Assembly (NCBI RefSeq): GCF_028288465.1
Contig: NZ_JAQBNR010000050.1
Span: 62,001 to 126,000 of the forward strand
Direction: 5' to 3'
DNA length: 64,000 bases
Origin: Ferruginibacter sp.
GTDB taxonomy: Bacteria; Bacteroidota; Bacteroidia; Chitinophagales; Chitinophagaceae
Shown here: piece after piece, positions 45,536-53,364 of the stretch
Layout: each line of letters starts with the position of its first letter
Numbering within the stretch: position 1 is the stretch's first letter
Position numbers and translations under genes: made by a program
Notes under the pieces: generated by a model
Databases searched by the model: none
Told to the model about the DNA's origin: nothing
The model's input: the letters and a program-made list of their open reading frames with translations, nothing else

Positions 45536-46405
45536 TCATTGCTTTAAAAAAGGTACAACACAAGCCCACACCGCAGGAAAATTTTCTAAGAACACACCGT
45601 GCCCACAATTGGGGATAACACCCACGAAGCTATGCGATATCATTTGTGCGGTACTGACAACCCGCTGTGGAGGATTGCTTCCATCCTTGTCACCAGCCAT
45701 CACCAGCGTCGGACAATGTATCGTTTTAAAAAATGAACTATCCAACGTTAATTTATTGTACATGCTGCCCAATTTGGTAAACATTTCCTGTAATCGTTGT
45801 GGCTCTGGCATCAGTTGATATTGTTGGTTCCAGTAAATACTGTCTAACGCCAGGGCTTGCTGCACATCAAAAGAAAAATTTCTAAGCCCCGGATATAATT
45901 CAGTAGCACCAATGGCGATCAGTTTTTTTACCGTGCCCGGGTACATACTTGCCAGTTTGTAACCGGAATATGCACCATCACTAAAGCCCAGTACAATCAC
46001 ACTGTCTTTGGTTACTGCATTGATCACCGCCATTACATCATTCGCTTTTTGCTCATAGGTAATGGGTTCGGTTCCCAGGTATGATTTACCATGTCCACGG
46101 ATAGAGGCAGCAATTACCTGGTATCTTTTAGACAGGCTGTCGATGAACTGATGCATCTCGTACATAGAGCCAAATATACCGCCGTGCAAAATCACCAATG
46201 GCTTTCCTTTGCCATACACTTCATAATAAATTTTTGCATCACCAGCTGTTACATAATGCCCTGCTTTGGGGTTATTGCCATATTGTATTGCATTGGCTGG
46301 CGAAGCAACGGATTGCATAAAATGCCTGAGTTGTTTGGGCCTTTGTTGCTGGCCGTACGTATGTAGCAACAAAAAGTTTAAAACGATAAGAAAAAGTGAT
46401 TTCAT
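45536..46405 (-). CDS. Secreted alpha/beta hydrolase
   Basis: This 289-residue protein has a signal peptide (about 1-18). The alpha/beta-hydrolase oxyanion motif LHGGIFGS (residues 74-81), the nucleophile elbow GFSDG (about 143-147), an Asp in VMAGDKDGSNPP and a final His in NCGHGVFLE give a complete triad. The overall layout resembles proline iminopeptidase-like or haloperoxidase-like hydrolases. It lies 43 bases before the PPC gene in transcription order and after the cytosolic carboxylesterase gene, probably in the same transcript. The substrate is unknown. Confidence 0.8.
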   Translation of the reverse strand: MKSLFLIVLNFLLLHTYGQQQRPKQLRHFMQSVASPANAIQYGNNPKAGHYVTAGDAKIYYEVYGKGKPLVILHGGIFGSMYEMHQFIDSLSKRYQVIAASIRGHGKSYLGTEPITYEQKANDVMAVINAVTKDSVIVLGFSDGAYSGYKLASMYPGTVKKLIAIGATELYPGLRNFSFDVQQALALDSIYWNQQYQLMPEPQRLQEMFTKLGSMYNKLTLDSSFFKTIHCPTLVMAGDKDGSNPPQRVVSTAQMISHSFVGVIPNCGHGVFLENFPAVWACVVPFLKQ

Positions 46406-46426
46406 TTATAAGTATTTCTTTTTTTA

Positions 46427-47095
46427 TTAGTTTGATTGTTGATTCAGCCAGTCATTCAAATCTTTTATAACTGCACCGTTTACTTGATGCCCCATATTGT
46501 ATTCGTGGTAGCTTGATTGAATACCCAGATTTTCGAGATATGATTTTGCTTCTCTTGCATATTGAACAGGCAGCGTATTATCCTGCACGCCATGCGCAAT
46601 GAATACTTTTAATTGTTGCAACTCATCATTCTTCCTGATAGAAGACCTGATTTCAACCAGTAATCTGCCACTCAATGCAATGATGCCTTTAATGTCTTTT
46701 GGATTTGTTAACCCTACACTGTAACTCATGATCCCACCCTGGCTAAAGCCACCAAGATAAACTTCATCCACCTTGTATTGTTGCTTTACCTGCGCTACAA
46801 CTTGTTTAATAAGTTCCCGGCTGGAGGCTTCCTGTGTTGTATCAAAAACCGGTTTACCTGTAGAAAAATCAACATTGTACCAGGCATATCTTCCGGCACC
46901 TAAAGTATATTGGCCGCGTGGACAAATAATTAAAAAATCATCCGGCAACTGATCAGCCAGACTGAACAAATCCGCTTCGTTGCTGCCTACTCCGTGCAAT
47001 AAAATGATTGCTTGCTTCTTTGCTGATTGAACCTTTGGTTCCCTGGCAAGATATTGTAATACCGGGCTGCCTGGCGTGTTGCTGTTTGTTTCCAT
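46427..47095 (-). CDS. Phospholipase/carboxylesterase-family hydrolase (MhqD/YpfH-like)
   Basis: This 222-residue cytoplasmic serine hydrolase shows HGVGSNEADLFSLA after the first strand, the nucleophile elbow GGFSQGG, an Asp in AHGVQDNTLPV and His in NMGHQVNG. It belongs to the small carboxylesterase family that includes MhqD, which in Bacillus belongs to a quinone-stress regulon. ATG 47095 (METNSNTPG) was preferred over an upstream TTG. The adjacent pirin gene and the reductase further upstream support a detoxification setting, but this is inference. Confidence 0.78.
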   Translation of the reverse strand: METNSNTPGSPVLQYLAREPKVQSAKKQAIILLHGVGSNEADLFSLADQLPDDFLIICPRGQYTLGAGRYAWYNVDFSTGKPVFDTTQEASSRELIKQVVAQVKQQYKVDEVYLGGFSQGGIMSYSVGLTNPKDIKGIIALSGRLLVEIRSSIRKNDELQQLKVFIAHGVQDNTLPVQYAREAKSYLENLGIQSSYHEYNMGHQVNGAVIKDLNDWLNQQSN

Positions 47096-47207
47096 TGTAA
47101 TGGTATTCGTTTTTTTATTGTTCTTATTGAAATCTGTATGAAAGTAAAAAAGCAACAGCATCAAGTTTGTATGCTGATATTCATCTATCCAATTTTACAG
47201 ATGATTG

Positions 47208-48122
47208 TTACGAAAGCGCCCCAGGCGTTGGTGAACTTCCTGCCGGCTTGGATTTATCTTCAGGCAGGGGAATAAATTCTTTGTTGTCGTTTGGTGGCAG
47301 AATAATTCTACCCTGCTTCCAGTCTTCTTTTGCCTGCTCTATGCGCTCTTTACGGGACGACACAAAGTTCCACCAGATAAAACGTTCACCCAATGGTTCA
47401 CCGCCCAGCAACATCAACGTGGTATTTTCTTTAGCAACGATCAACGGATCCTCCCCTTTGCTGAACACGAGCATCTTGCCTTCGCCATAGCCAATCCCTG
47501 CTACTTCAATGCTTCCCTTTACGATGTAAAAGCCTCTTTCAGCATGTTCCCGGGGTAGCCCAAACGTTGCCCCTTTTTGTAAAACAACGTGCAGATAAAA
47601 GAGTGGTGAATTTGTTTTCACGTCATTCCTCAATCCATATGCACTGCCTGCTATCAGGCGCATCCACACACCCTTGTCTGTAAATACGGGCAATTGTTCA
47701 GGTGTGTAGTTATTAAAAGTGGGTGAAGCTTCCTCATCTTTTTCCGGCAATGCTACCCAGGTTTGTATCATTTCCAAACCACCTGAAAGCGCCGACGGAT
47801 CTTCAAATCTTTCAGAGTGCGCAATACCACTTCCGGCAGTCATCCAGTTTACTTCACCCGGCCGGATGATTTGCTGAACACCCAAACTATCCCGGTGTGT
47901 TACCTGTCCGCCAAACAAATAACTTACCGTTGACAAACCAATGTGCGGATGCGGCAAGACATCCAATGCTGAAGGTGGCGACGGTGCCTCAATGATGGGG
48001 CCTGCGTGATCCATAAAAATAAACGGACCAACCATCCTGCGAAGACGAAAAGGAAGAATGCGTTTGACTTTTACTGCCGGGCTGATGGCAGCAGTTCTGG
48101 CTTCAATAACTATCTCTGGCAT
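47208..48122 (-). CDS. Pirin-family protein
   Basis: This 304-residue cytoplasmic bicupin is a complete pirin. The N-terminal cupin has PHPHIGLSTVSYLF and HRDSLG with the metal-binding His/His/His/Glu set (DVLPHPHIGL, then HSERFED), and the C-terminal pirin domain begins near residue 190. Bacterial pirins can act as quercetin 2,3-dioxygenases or as redox-linked regulators. The start is ATG 48122. It sits upstream of the carboxylesterase gene with a gap of about 110 bases, so co-transcription is possible. Confidence 0.9.
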   Translation of the reverse strand: MPEIVIEARTAAISPAVKVKRILPFRLRRMVGPFIFMDHAGPIIEAPSPPSALDVLPHPHIGLSTVSYLFGGQVTHRDSLGVQQIIRPGEVNWMTAGSGIAHSERFEDPSALSGGLEMIQTWVALPEKDEEASPTFNNYTPEQLPVFTDKGVWMRLIAGSAYGLRNDVKTNSPLFYLHVVLQKGATFGLPREHAERGFYIVKGSIEVAGIGYGEGKMLVFSKGEDPLIVAKENTTLMLLGGEPLGERFIWWNFVSSRKERIEQAKEDWKQGRIILPPNDNKEFIPLPEDKSKPAGSSPTPGALS

Positions 48123-48237
48123 AATTGAATTTTTTAATTGCGTAATATTTTTTTAAAGGTCCAAAAATCATCCCGGTTTGCATACCAAATCTTAGTTATT
48201 AAAAAGCCATCCCTGCTGCTGGTTCCCGTTTTTTTCT

Positions 48238-48825
48238 TTACTGCAATCCAATTTGTTTTGCATACGTCTGGTTGTCCCAGAACAGATGTTCTTCTTTCAT
48301 TACACCGTTTTCCCATATACCTACAGTGGCCATCGGCATTTTAAAAGCCTTGCCGGTTGGCTGAATAAATTTTCCATTTCCGATGGGCATTGGTTTGGTA
48401 AACGTGCCTTCAAATACACCCGTTACCAATGTATAGTTGCCGGAACCAAATTTAATGGGATGCTCTTTGATCCTGGTATCAGGCGCATGAACAAACAACT
48501 TTTTCATGTCTTCAATATGCGTGGCCAGGCCTTCTGTAACATGACCATCAGGCCAGAACACTTTTATATTTTGTGCATGACTTTCTTTGAACCTGTCCCA
48601 CTGCTGGTTGCTGAATACATCAAAATCCAATGCATCAAAGGTTTTAAGATGACCTTCAATGGTATCGTTGGAAGCCACTAACTGTTGGGCGATTTTTTTC
48701 AGGCTATCAATATTAAAGCTGCCTGCAGTATTGGAAGATGAATGCTGATTACAGCTTTGCATAAGTCCTGCAACAATGATGGATACAAAGACAATGGTGA
48801 ATGATTTAAAATATTTCAGTTTCAT
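48238..48825 (-). CDS. SnoaL/NTF2-like lipoprotein (ester cyclase type)
   Basis: This 195-residue protein has a lipoprotein signal ending in MQSC (about Cys25) and an NTF2-like alpha/beta-roll (about 60-190) with FDALDFDVFSNQQWDRFKESH, IKVFWPDGHVTEG and GKAFKMPMATVGIWENG, close to SnoaL-type ester cyclase-like proteins of Bacteroidota. Such folds form a cone-shaped ligand pocket; many have no known reaction. A lipoprotein form is common in this phylum. It lies between pirin and the repeat at 48974, on the same strand as its neighbours. Confidence 0.78.
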   Translation of the reverse strand: MKLKYFKSFTIVFVSIIVAGLMQSCNQHSSSNTAGSFNIDSLKKIAQQLVASNDTIEGHLKTFDALDFDVFSNQQWDRFKESHAQNIKVFWPDGHVTEGLATHIEDMKKLFVHAPDTRIKEHPIKFGSGNYTLVTGVFEGTFTKPMPIGNGKFIQPTGKAFKMPMATVGIWENGVMKEEHLFWDNQTYAKQIGLQ

Positions 48826-48973
48826 ATTAATGTTATTTTCTTTTATAAATTTTTAATGCTGTTGTTGAATTTTTATTGATGTATGAAAGTTGTTTAATTA
48901 ATCCATTACTTTTTATACTGGTACTAATACTTTGCAATAGAGCATGAAGTTTACGAGCCATGTTTCGAATCTA

Positions 48974-49121
48974 AAACAGTAACTGGACAAGCTGCCTCTT
49001 TTGGTTCGGTCCCGCCTCAGGCGGGATTCAAAAAATGCGCAGCATATTTTTTGAAAGAAGCAAAAGCAGCAGCGTTCCAGTTACGCAGCCCCGCCGGCTG
49101 AGGAGGCGAACTCAACAAATT
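48974..49121. repeat. Palindromic dispersed element, copy 1
   Basis: This roughly 148-base element recurs in inverted orientation at 56586-56734. Its central part (48979-49084) starts with GTAACTGG and ends with CCAGTTAC, and about 30 bases of imperfect terminal inverted repeat follow. Inside are the hairpins CCCGCCT/AGGCGGG and TTCAAAAAA/TTTTTTGAA. The outer flank ends in GGAGGCGAACTCAACAAATTG. There is no reading frame of note. It is REP- or MITE-like. Confidence 0.8.
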
Positions 49122-49188
49122 GAAAAGTAGCAACGAATGCAAAATGAATCTTCAATTTTATCGAATAAAATGCTTAAGTAAACGATAC

Positions 49189-49848
49189 TTATTGATGTAT
49201 TACCAATTTTTCTTCAGCCTGCGCTAACGTAACGGGCTTGCCCAATGCACCAAACTCATGCAGGTCGCCAAAAACTTCAATACGGATGGATTGATTAATT
49301 CCACCAACACGTACCGCCTCAAAGCCATTGTCGTGAATGAGTTGCTCTATGACTGCATTGATACTGATATCATCATTTGCATAGAACAATACATTGGCAG
49401 GTTGCTGAAAAGCAGCGCTGGCAAGAGAAGCTGCGCCCAATGTGCCCAACGCTTTTACAAGTGTTGCATTTGCAGGAAGTAATGCAGCAAGTAGTTCACC
49501 GGCGGACTGATTCTTATCAATGATCTTTTTAAAGCCGCCTTTTTCATCCGGCGCAATGGGGTTAGATGGGTCGATGATAATTTTCCCCTGCAGTTCTGCC
49601 GCGTACGTTGTAAACAATTCTTTGATGGCATTAAACCAAACGGCAAGTACCACAATGTCCGCTGCTTTGACAGCATCCGCAATGGATGCCGGGCTTGCAA
49701 GACTGCCTGCTTTCTGCGCAAACGCCGTTGCTTTTTCGATTGATCTGTCGGCAACAATTACCGAACGATTGCCTTTTACAAGATTGGTAGCTACTACGGT
49801 TCCGATGTTTCCTAAACCGATTACTGCAACTTTTAAATGTTGTGTCAT
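49189..49848 (-). CDS. F420-dependent-reductase-like NADP oxidoreductase
   Basis: This 219-residue cytoplasmic protein has an N-terminal Rossmann fold with VAVIGLGNIGTVVATNL (residues 7-23) and the layout of the NADPH-dependent F420 reductase-like family (DIVVLAVWFNAIKEL, IIDPSNPIAPDEKGGF, LVKALGTLGAASLAS). Bacteroidota do not make F420, so it presumably uses NAD(P)H on another acceptor. It lies upstream of the SnoaL-like gene (beyond the repeat) and next to a divergent-looking but same-strand Crp/Fnr gene. The substrate is unknown. Confidence 0.82.
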   Translation of the reverse strand: MTQHLKVAVIGLGNIGTVVATNLVKGNRSVIVADRSIEKATAFAQKAGSLASPASIADAVKAADIVVLAVWFNAIKELFTTYAAELQGKIIIDPSNPIAPDEKGGFKKIIDKNQSAGELLAALLPANATLVKALGTLGAASLASAAFQQPANVLFYANDDISINAVIEQLIHDNGFEAVRVGGINQSIRIEVFGDLHEFGALGKPVTLAQAEEKLVIHQ

Positions 49849-49952
49849 AAACTATTTTTTTATTTGATTACATGATTTATTTGTAATGCAAAGCTCACGC
49901 ATTGAGGGTGCCGGCTCCAATGACATTGGTTAAGAAATAGTCTTGATGTAGA

Positions 49953-50573
49953 TTAAGGTTTTGAGGACTTCGAAGTCTTGCTGCGTAGGTTGCGCAACCT
50001 GCTTAAGAACTCCGGTGTTACGCCAAGGAAGGCGGCTATCTGCACTTGTGAAAGCCGATTGGCTAAATGCGGGTATAGATCCAGGAAGGATTGGTAACGT
50101 TCTTCAGCCGTAGAGCTGATGTTTTGCAGCAAGCGTTCCTGCAGGCGCACAAATGCATTTTCTACAAGCACCCTGAAAATGCGGTGAAACTTCGGTGCTT
50201 CTGTATACAGCACAATCAGGTCATCCAGGCTGATTTGTAATACCACCGTATCTTCCAGGGCATCGATGTTAAGGGCGGAAGGTTGTATGTTGTGAAAGCT
50301 TCCCAGGTCATTGATCCAGTTATTTTCTGCTGCAAACTGCAGCACATAAACATTGCCTTTCTCATCAATTTTATATGATCGCAGACAGCCCCTTACAACA
50401 AAATTAAATTGGGTACATACATCGCCTTCCTGCAATACATACTGACGTTTTCTAAACAGGCGTGGGTGAAATAATTTATGAACCAATTCCTTTTCAGCCT
50501 TGCTTAAAGGAATCAGTCGTTCAAAGGAACTGATCAATGGTTCAAGTGATGTTTCTACATTAACTGGTTTCAT
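49953..50573 (-). CDS. Crp/Fnr-family transcriptional regulator
   Basis: This 206-residue regulator has a cyclic-nucleotide-binding-like beta-roll (about 20-130: RKRQYVLQEGDVCTQFNFVVRGCLRSY) and a C-terminal winged helix (SQVQIAAFLGVTPEFLSRLRN). No Fnr-type cysteine cluster is present, so an iron-sulfur sensor is unlikely. It is the first of several same-strand genes (reductase, SnoaL, pirin, hydrolases, PPC) and is the obvious candidate regulator of the cluster. Such short Crp-like proteins next to oxidoreductase genes are common in the phylum. Confidence 0.88.
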   Translation of the reverse strand: MKPVNVETSLEPLISSFERLIPLSKAEKELVHKLFHPRLFRKRQYVLQEGDVCTQFNFVVRGCLRSYKIDEKGNVYVLQFAAENNWINDLGSFHNIQPSALNIDALEDTVVLQISLDDLIVLYTEAPKFHRIFRVLVENAFVRLQERLLQNISSTAEERYQSFLDLYPHLANRLSQVQIAAFLGVTPEFLSRLRNLRSKTSKSSKP

Positions 50574-50718
50574 GCTGCATATTGTTCAAACTGAAAAATC
50601 ACTCAGCAAATTGAGTTAGGAAATTCGCTACCAGCAAAAATAGTCGAAGCTTTAGCGTAAACCAAACCGGGTGTTTTTTTTGAACTATTGTTTTGTTGTA
50701 ATTATGCATTATAAATTG

Positions 50719-50834
50719 CCTTGCCCTTCAGGGCAAGGATAAAAATGAATTTTTATTTCATTGGCTTTAGCCCAAATTATTTCTTTGGCTAAAGCCAGCA
50801 ACATAAAGACCATTCATTCACCGCCCTGTAGGGC
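50719..50834. repeat. REP-like cluster of three hairpins
   Basis: Three perfect hairpins follow each other: 50719-50738 (CCTTGCCCT with AGGGCAAGG), 50762-50797 (TGGCTTTAGCC with GGCTAAAGCCA) and 50823-50834 (GCCCT with AGGGC). This arrangement of short GC palindromes in a non-coding gap resembles REP-type intergenic elements. The remaining gap 50574-50897 has nothing else. Confidence 0.7.
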
Positions 50835-50897
50835 AGTGCAATTGATTTGATATCATTAACTACTCGCCAACAGATTTTTGGATTGGAGAAAAAGAAA

Positions 50898-51305
50898 TTA
50901 TTTTTCAGCCTTAAAAATATCATCTATCAGATCATTTGTCAAAACCCTTTCTTTCCTTGCTGTCCATACTCCATTACTTTCAGGAAATCCGTTTCTACAA
51001 TAACCTGCCTTAGCGGCAAAGTCAAAAATTGCGTGGCAATAATTATTGATCAACAATGAAGCTATTAGGCCATTGTCGCTCCATGCAATCTGTATTTTAC
51101 GTGGCTTGTCCTTGTCTGCAATGTCAGCAACATTGTAAATATGAAGTGCGTCAAGAATTTGTAACTCAGGTTTTATATCAACTGCATAAAAGTAGCCTGT
51201 TGTAAGATCGTCTTCAAAGGTTACACCAAAGGATGATATCGGTGAAACACTGTCAAAAAAAGTATCCTGACCTATTGTAAATATTTCTTCCAAATCTAAA
51301 ATCAC
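50898..51305 (-). CDS. DUF2251-like small protein
   Basis: This 135-residue cytoplasmic protein resembles the DUF2251 family: VTFEDDLTTGYFYAVD, ILDALHIYNVADI, KIQIAWSDNGLIASLLIN and HAIFDFAAKAGYCRNGFP are typical. No signal peptide, membrane segment or catalytic motif is seen. The start is GTG 51305, because an in-frame stop lies six bases upstream. It precedes nothing obvious and has the REP-like cluster beyond its stop. Function unknown. Confidence 0.7.
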   Translation of the reverse strand: MILDLEEIFTIGQDTFFDSVSPISSFGVTFEDDLTTGYFYAVDIKPELQILDALHIYNVADIADKDKPRKIQIAWSDNGLIASLLINNYCHAIFDFAAKAGYCRNGFPESNGVWTARKERVLTNDLIDDIFKAEK

Positions 51306-51359
51306 TTGTCAATGTTTTTGAGGCTTATGTGTCAGCCAGTTTGTAAATCATGGTGATCT

Positions 51360-53150
51360 CTAATTCGGCGAAACAAAATCCGGTCTTCTTACCAAACTGT
51401 TATTGTACTTGTACCGCAGGTTGGTATTGAATTTTACTTTAAAAGAATTCATGCCCGGCAAGGTTCTGGGGAAATAAGAAAACCTTGCTTCGATGGTGCC
51501 AAACAACAGGTTCTCATTCCGGATGCGGAAGCCTGCGCCTATGCCCGTGTAGAGATCACTCTTGCCAAGTCCAACGCCTTTTGGCTTTATCAGCGATGCA
51601 TCTACGAATGTAAACGGTGCAAACCCAAAGCCCCAGTATTTTCGGGTGCCATAAAAAACCATTTCGGTTTTGGAAGTAACCCGCATGTCCCCTTTAGGTA
51701 ACTCATACGCGGAATCTTTTGGCAGGGTAAAATAGGGCAAGCCATAATTGCTGATAAACTGCAGTGGTGCATTGAGTGTGTTGGAGAACTGCCTTGCAAA
51801 AGATCCGTTAAAGAAAAAACGACGGTACCATTTGGTGCTCAGCTTATGCAGCTTTGTAAAATGATCGCCGCTTACCAGCAACTCAACATCTTCCCATTTG
51901 CCTTTGTAGGTATAACCACCCAGCCTCACATTCATAAACCCATACACTTCTTTTTTCGTGTATCTTCCAAAAGTAAATTCGCCACCTAAATAGGGCCTGG
52001 TTTTGGTCAGCAATCTCAGACTGTCTTTTCTCACGTAGCCACTAATTAATGACAGTGTGAAACCTTGTGGTACGTCTTCATTTCTGCCAAAGCCATAGAT
52101 ATAACTGGTGCGGTAAAAATTCTGTTTAAATACACTAATGCTTCCCAGCACGCCCAGCGTGTTCGCAAATACGCCATCGCTGGTGGCTGTTTCCTTATCC
52201 GGTATACTACTGAAATGTTGATGCAATCCTCTCAGGGCAATCAGCTTACGAAGCGGGCTTTTTTTGTTTTTATATAACAACCTTTTTGCACCGATATTAT
52301 ACCCAAGCCAACCATCTGCATTGTAATATTTGTAGCGGTTAAAATCATTATAGGCCGCATCTGCAATGTAGCCGTTGGTGGTATGGTTATAGGAAAGATC
52401 CAGGGCGCCAAACCAGCTCAGGTACTGCGATGCAAGCGGTTTCTCTAGCCGCATATAATAGACGTTTTCTTCATCCCTGCCGCTCGTAAATGATTTGTTA
52501 TAAGTTTTAAAACCAAGGCCCCAGTTGATAAAACTACCCCTTATATTGCGTTGTAAAAAATCGCCGCTAAAACCAAATTTCGGATTTCTGTCAGCATCGT
52601 ATAATGAACTCACGGCCAGCAAAGATCCGGTTCCCGCCAGGTTCTGTTCTTTCAGTTCCAGCTTATATTTTTTTGTACCGCCAATGCCAGCGCCAGGTAC
52701 AACAGAGAACCCGTCTTTAACCAGCACCAGCAGGTCAACTTCGTAGGCATCACTGGTTGGTTGCACAATGATGAGTGCATCCTGGATATAATCAAGATCC
52801 CGCAGGTAACGTTCATTATCGGTAAGTAAGTACGGGTTTAGTTTGTCACCTTCTTTAAACAGTAAATTATTGCCAATTACTTTACGGGTGGTGTTTTTGT
52901 GCAAGGCATCACCAATCCAAACACCAAAGCCGCCGTTCACTTTTGTAGTGTCTTTGATATCGCCTTCAAAACCTACATTCTTAATCTTTACCTGGCGGAT
53001 GATTTTACCTGCATACGGCAGAAAGGGATTTTTCTGCGGATCAAAAGCGTTGGCGGTGGCCCTGAAAATAGTATCTGTGTTGGTGGCCGGCTGCGCAGCA
53101 ACCATGACCGTCAAAAACAGAAAGGTAACAGAAAATAGAATTGTTCTCAT
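51360..53150 (-). CDS. BamA/TamA-like outer membrane beta-barrel protein
   Basis: This 596-residue exported protein has a signal peptide (about 1-19). A region with one or two POTRA-like elements (about 45-160: IIRQVKIKNVGFEGD, LLTDNERYLRDLDYIQDALIIV, VDLLVLVKDGFSVVPG) precedes a predicted 16-strand barrel of the surface antigen D15 type. Most of the barrel is rich in alternating aromatic and glycine residues. Single-POTRA BamA-like paralogues in Bacteroidota have no assigned role. The start is ATG 53150. It is divergent from the GH116 gene, 215 bases apart. Confidence 0.8.
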   Translation of the reverse strand: MRTILFSVTFLFLTVMVAAQPATNTDTIFRATANAFDPQKNPFLPYAGKIIRQVKIKNVGFEGDIKDTTKVNGGFGVWIGDALHKNTTRKVIGNNLLFKEGDKLNPYLLTDNERYLRDLDYIQDALIIVQPTSDAYEVDLLVLVKDGFSVVPGAGIGGTKKYKLELKEQNLAGTGSLLAVSSLYDADRNPKFGFSGDFLQRNIRGSFINWGLGFKTYNKSFTSGRDEENVYYMRLEKPLASQYLSWFGALDLSYNHTTNGYIADAAYNDFNRYKYYNADGWLGYNIGAKRLLYKNKKSPLRKLIALRGLHQHFSSIPDKETATSDGVFANTLGVLGSISVFKQNFYRTSYIYGFGRNEDVPQGFTLSLISGYVRKDSLRLLTKTRPYLGGEFTFGRYTKKEVYGFMNVRLGGYTYKGKWEDVELLVSGDHFTKLHKLSTKWYRRFFFNGSFARQFSNTLNAPLQFISNYGLPYFTLPKDSAYELPKGDMRVTSKTEMVFYGTRKYWGFGFAPFTFVDASLIKPKGVGLGKSDLYTGIGAGFRIRNENLLFGTIEARFSYFPRTLPGMNSFKVKFNTNLRYKYNNSLVRRPDFVSPN

Positions 53151-53364
53151 CGAAAGTTTGGGTTACTAAAAATAAAGATATTGATTTAGACGAAAAAGCT
53201 GCTTGCTACAACACGAAATCGAATGAATCTGCAATGTGTGATTATCATGTTGTACAGGAGGTGACTGCATTTATAAAAAGACTTCTTCCTCGTCAGATCA
53301 ACATTTTAAATTATAACCGAAATAAAAAAGCGATTGTCATACATTTATTAACTAAAATAATTTC

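Noticed and set aside
50719..50834. CRISPR array.
   Set aside because: The three hairpins differ in sequence and there are no equal-length repeats and spacers; no cas genes are nearby.
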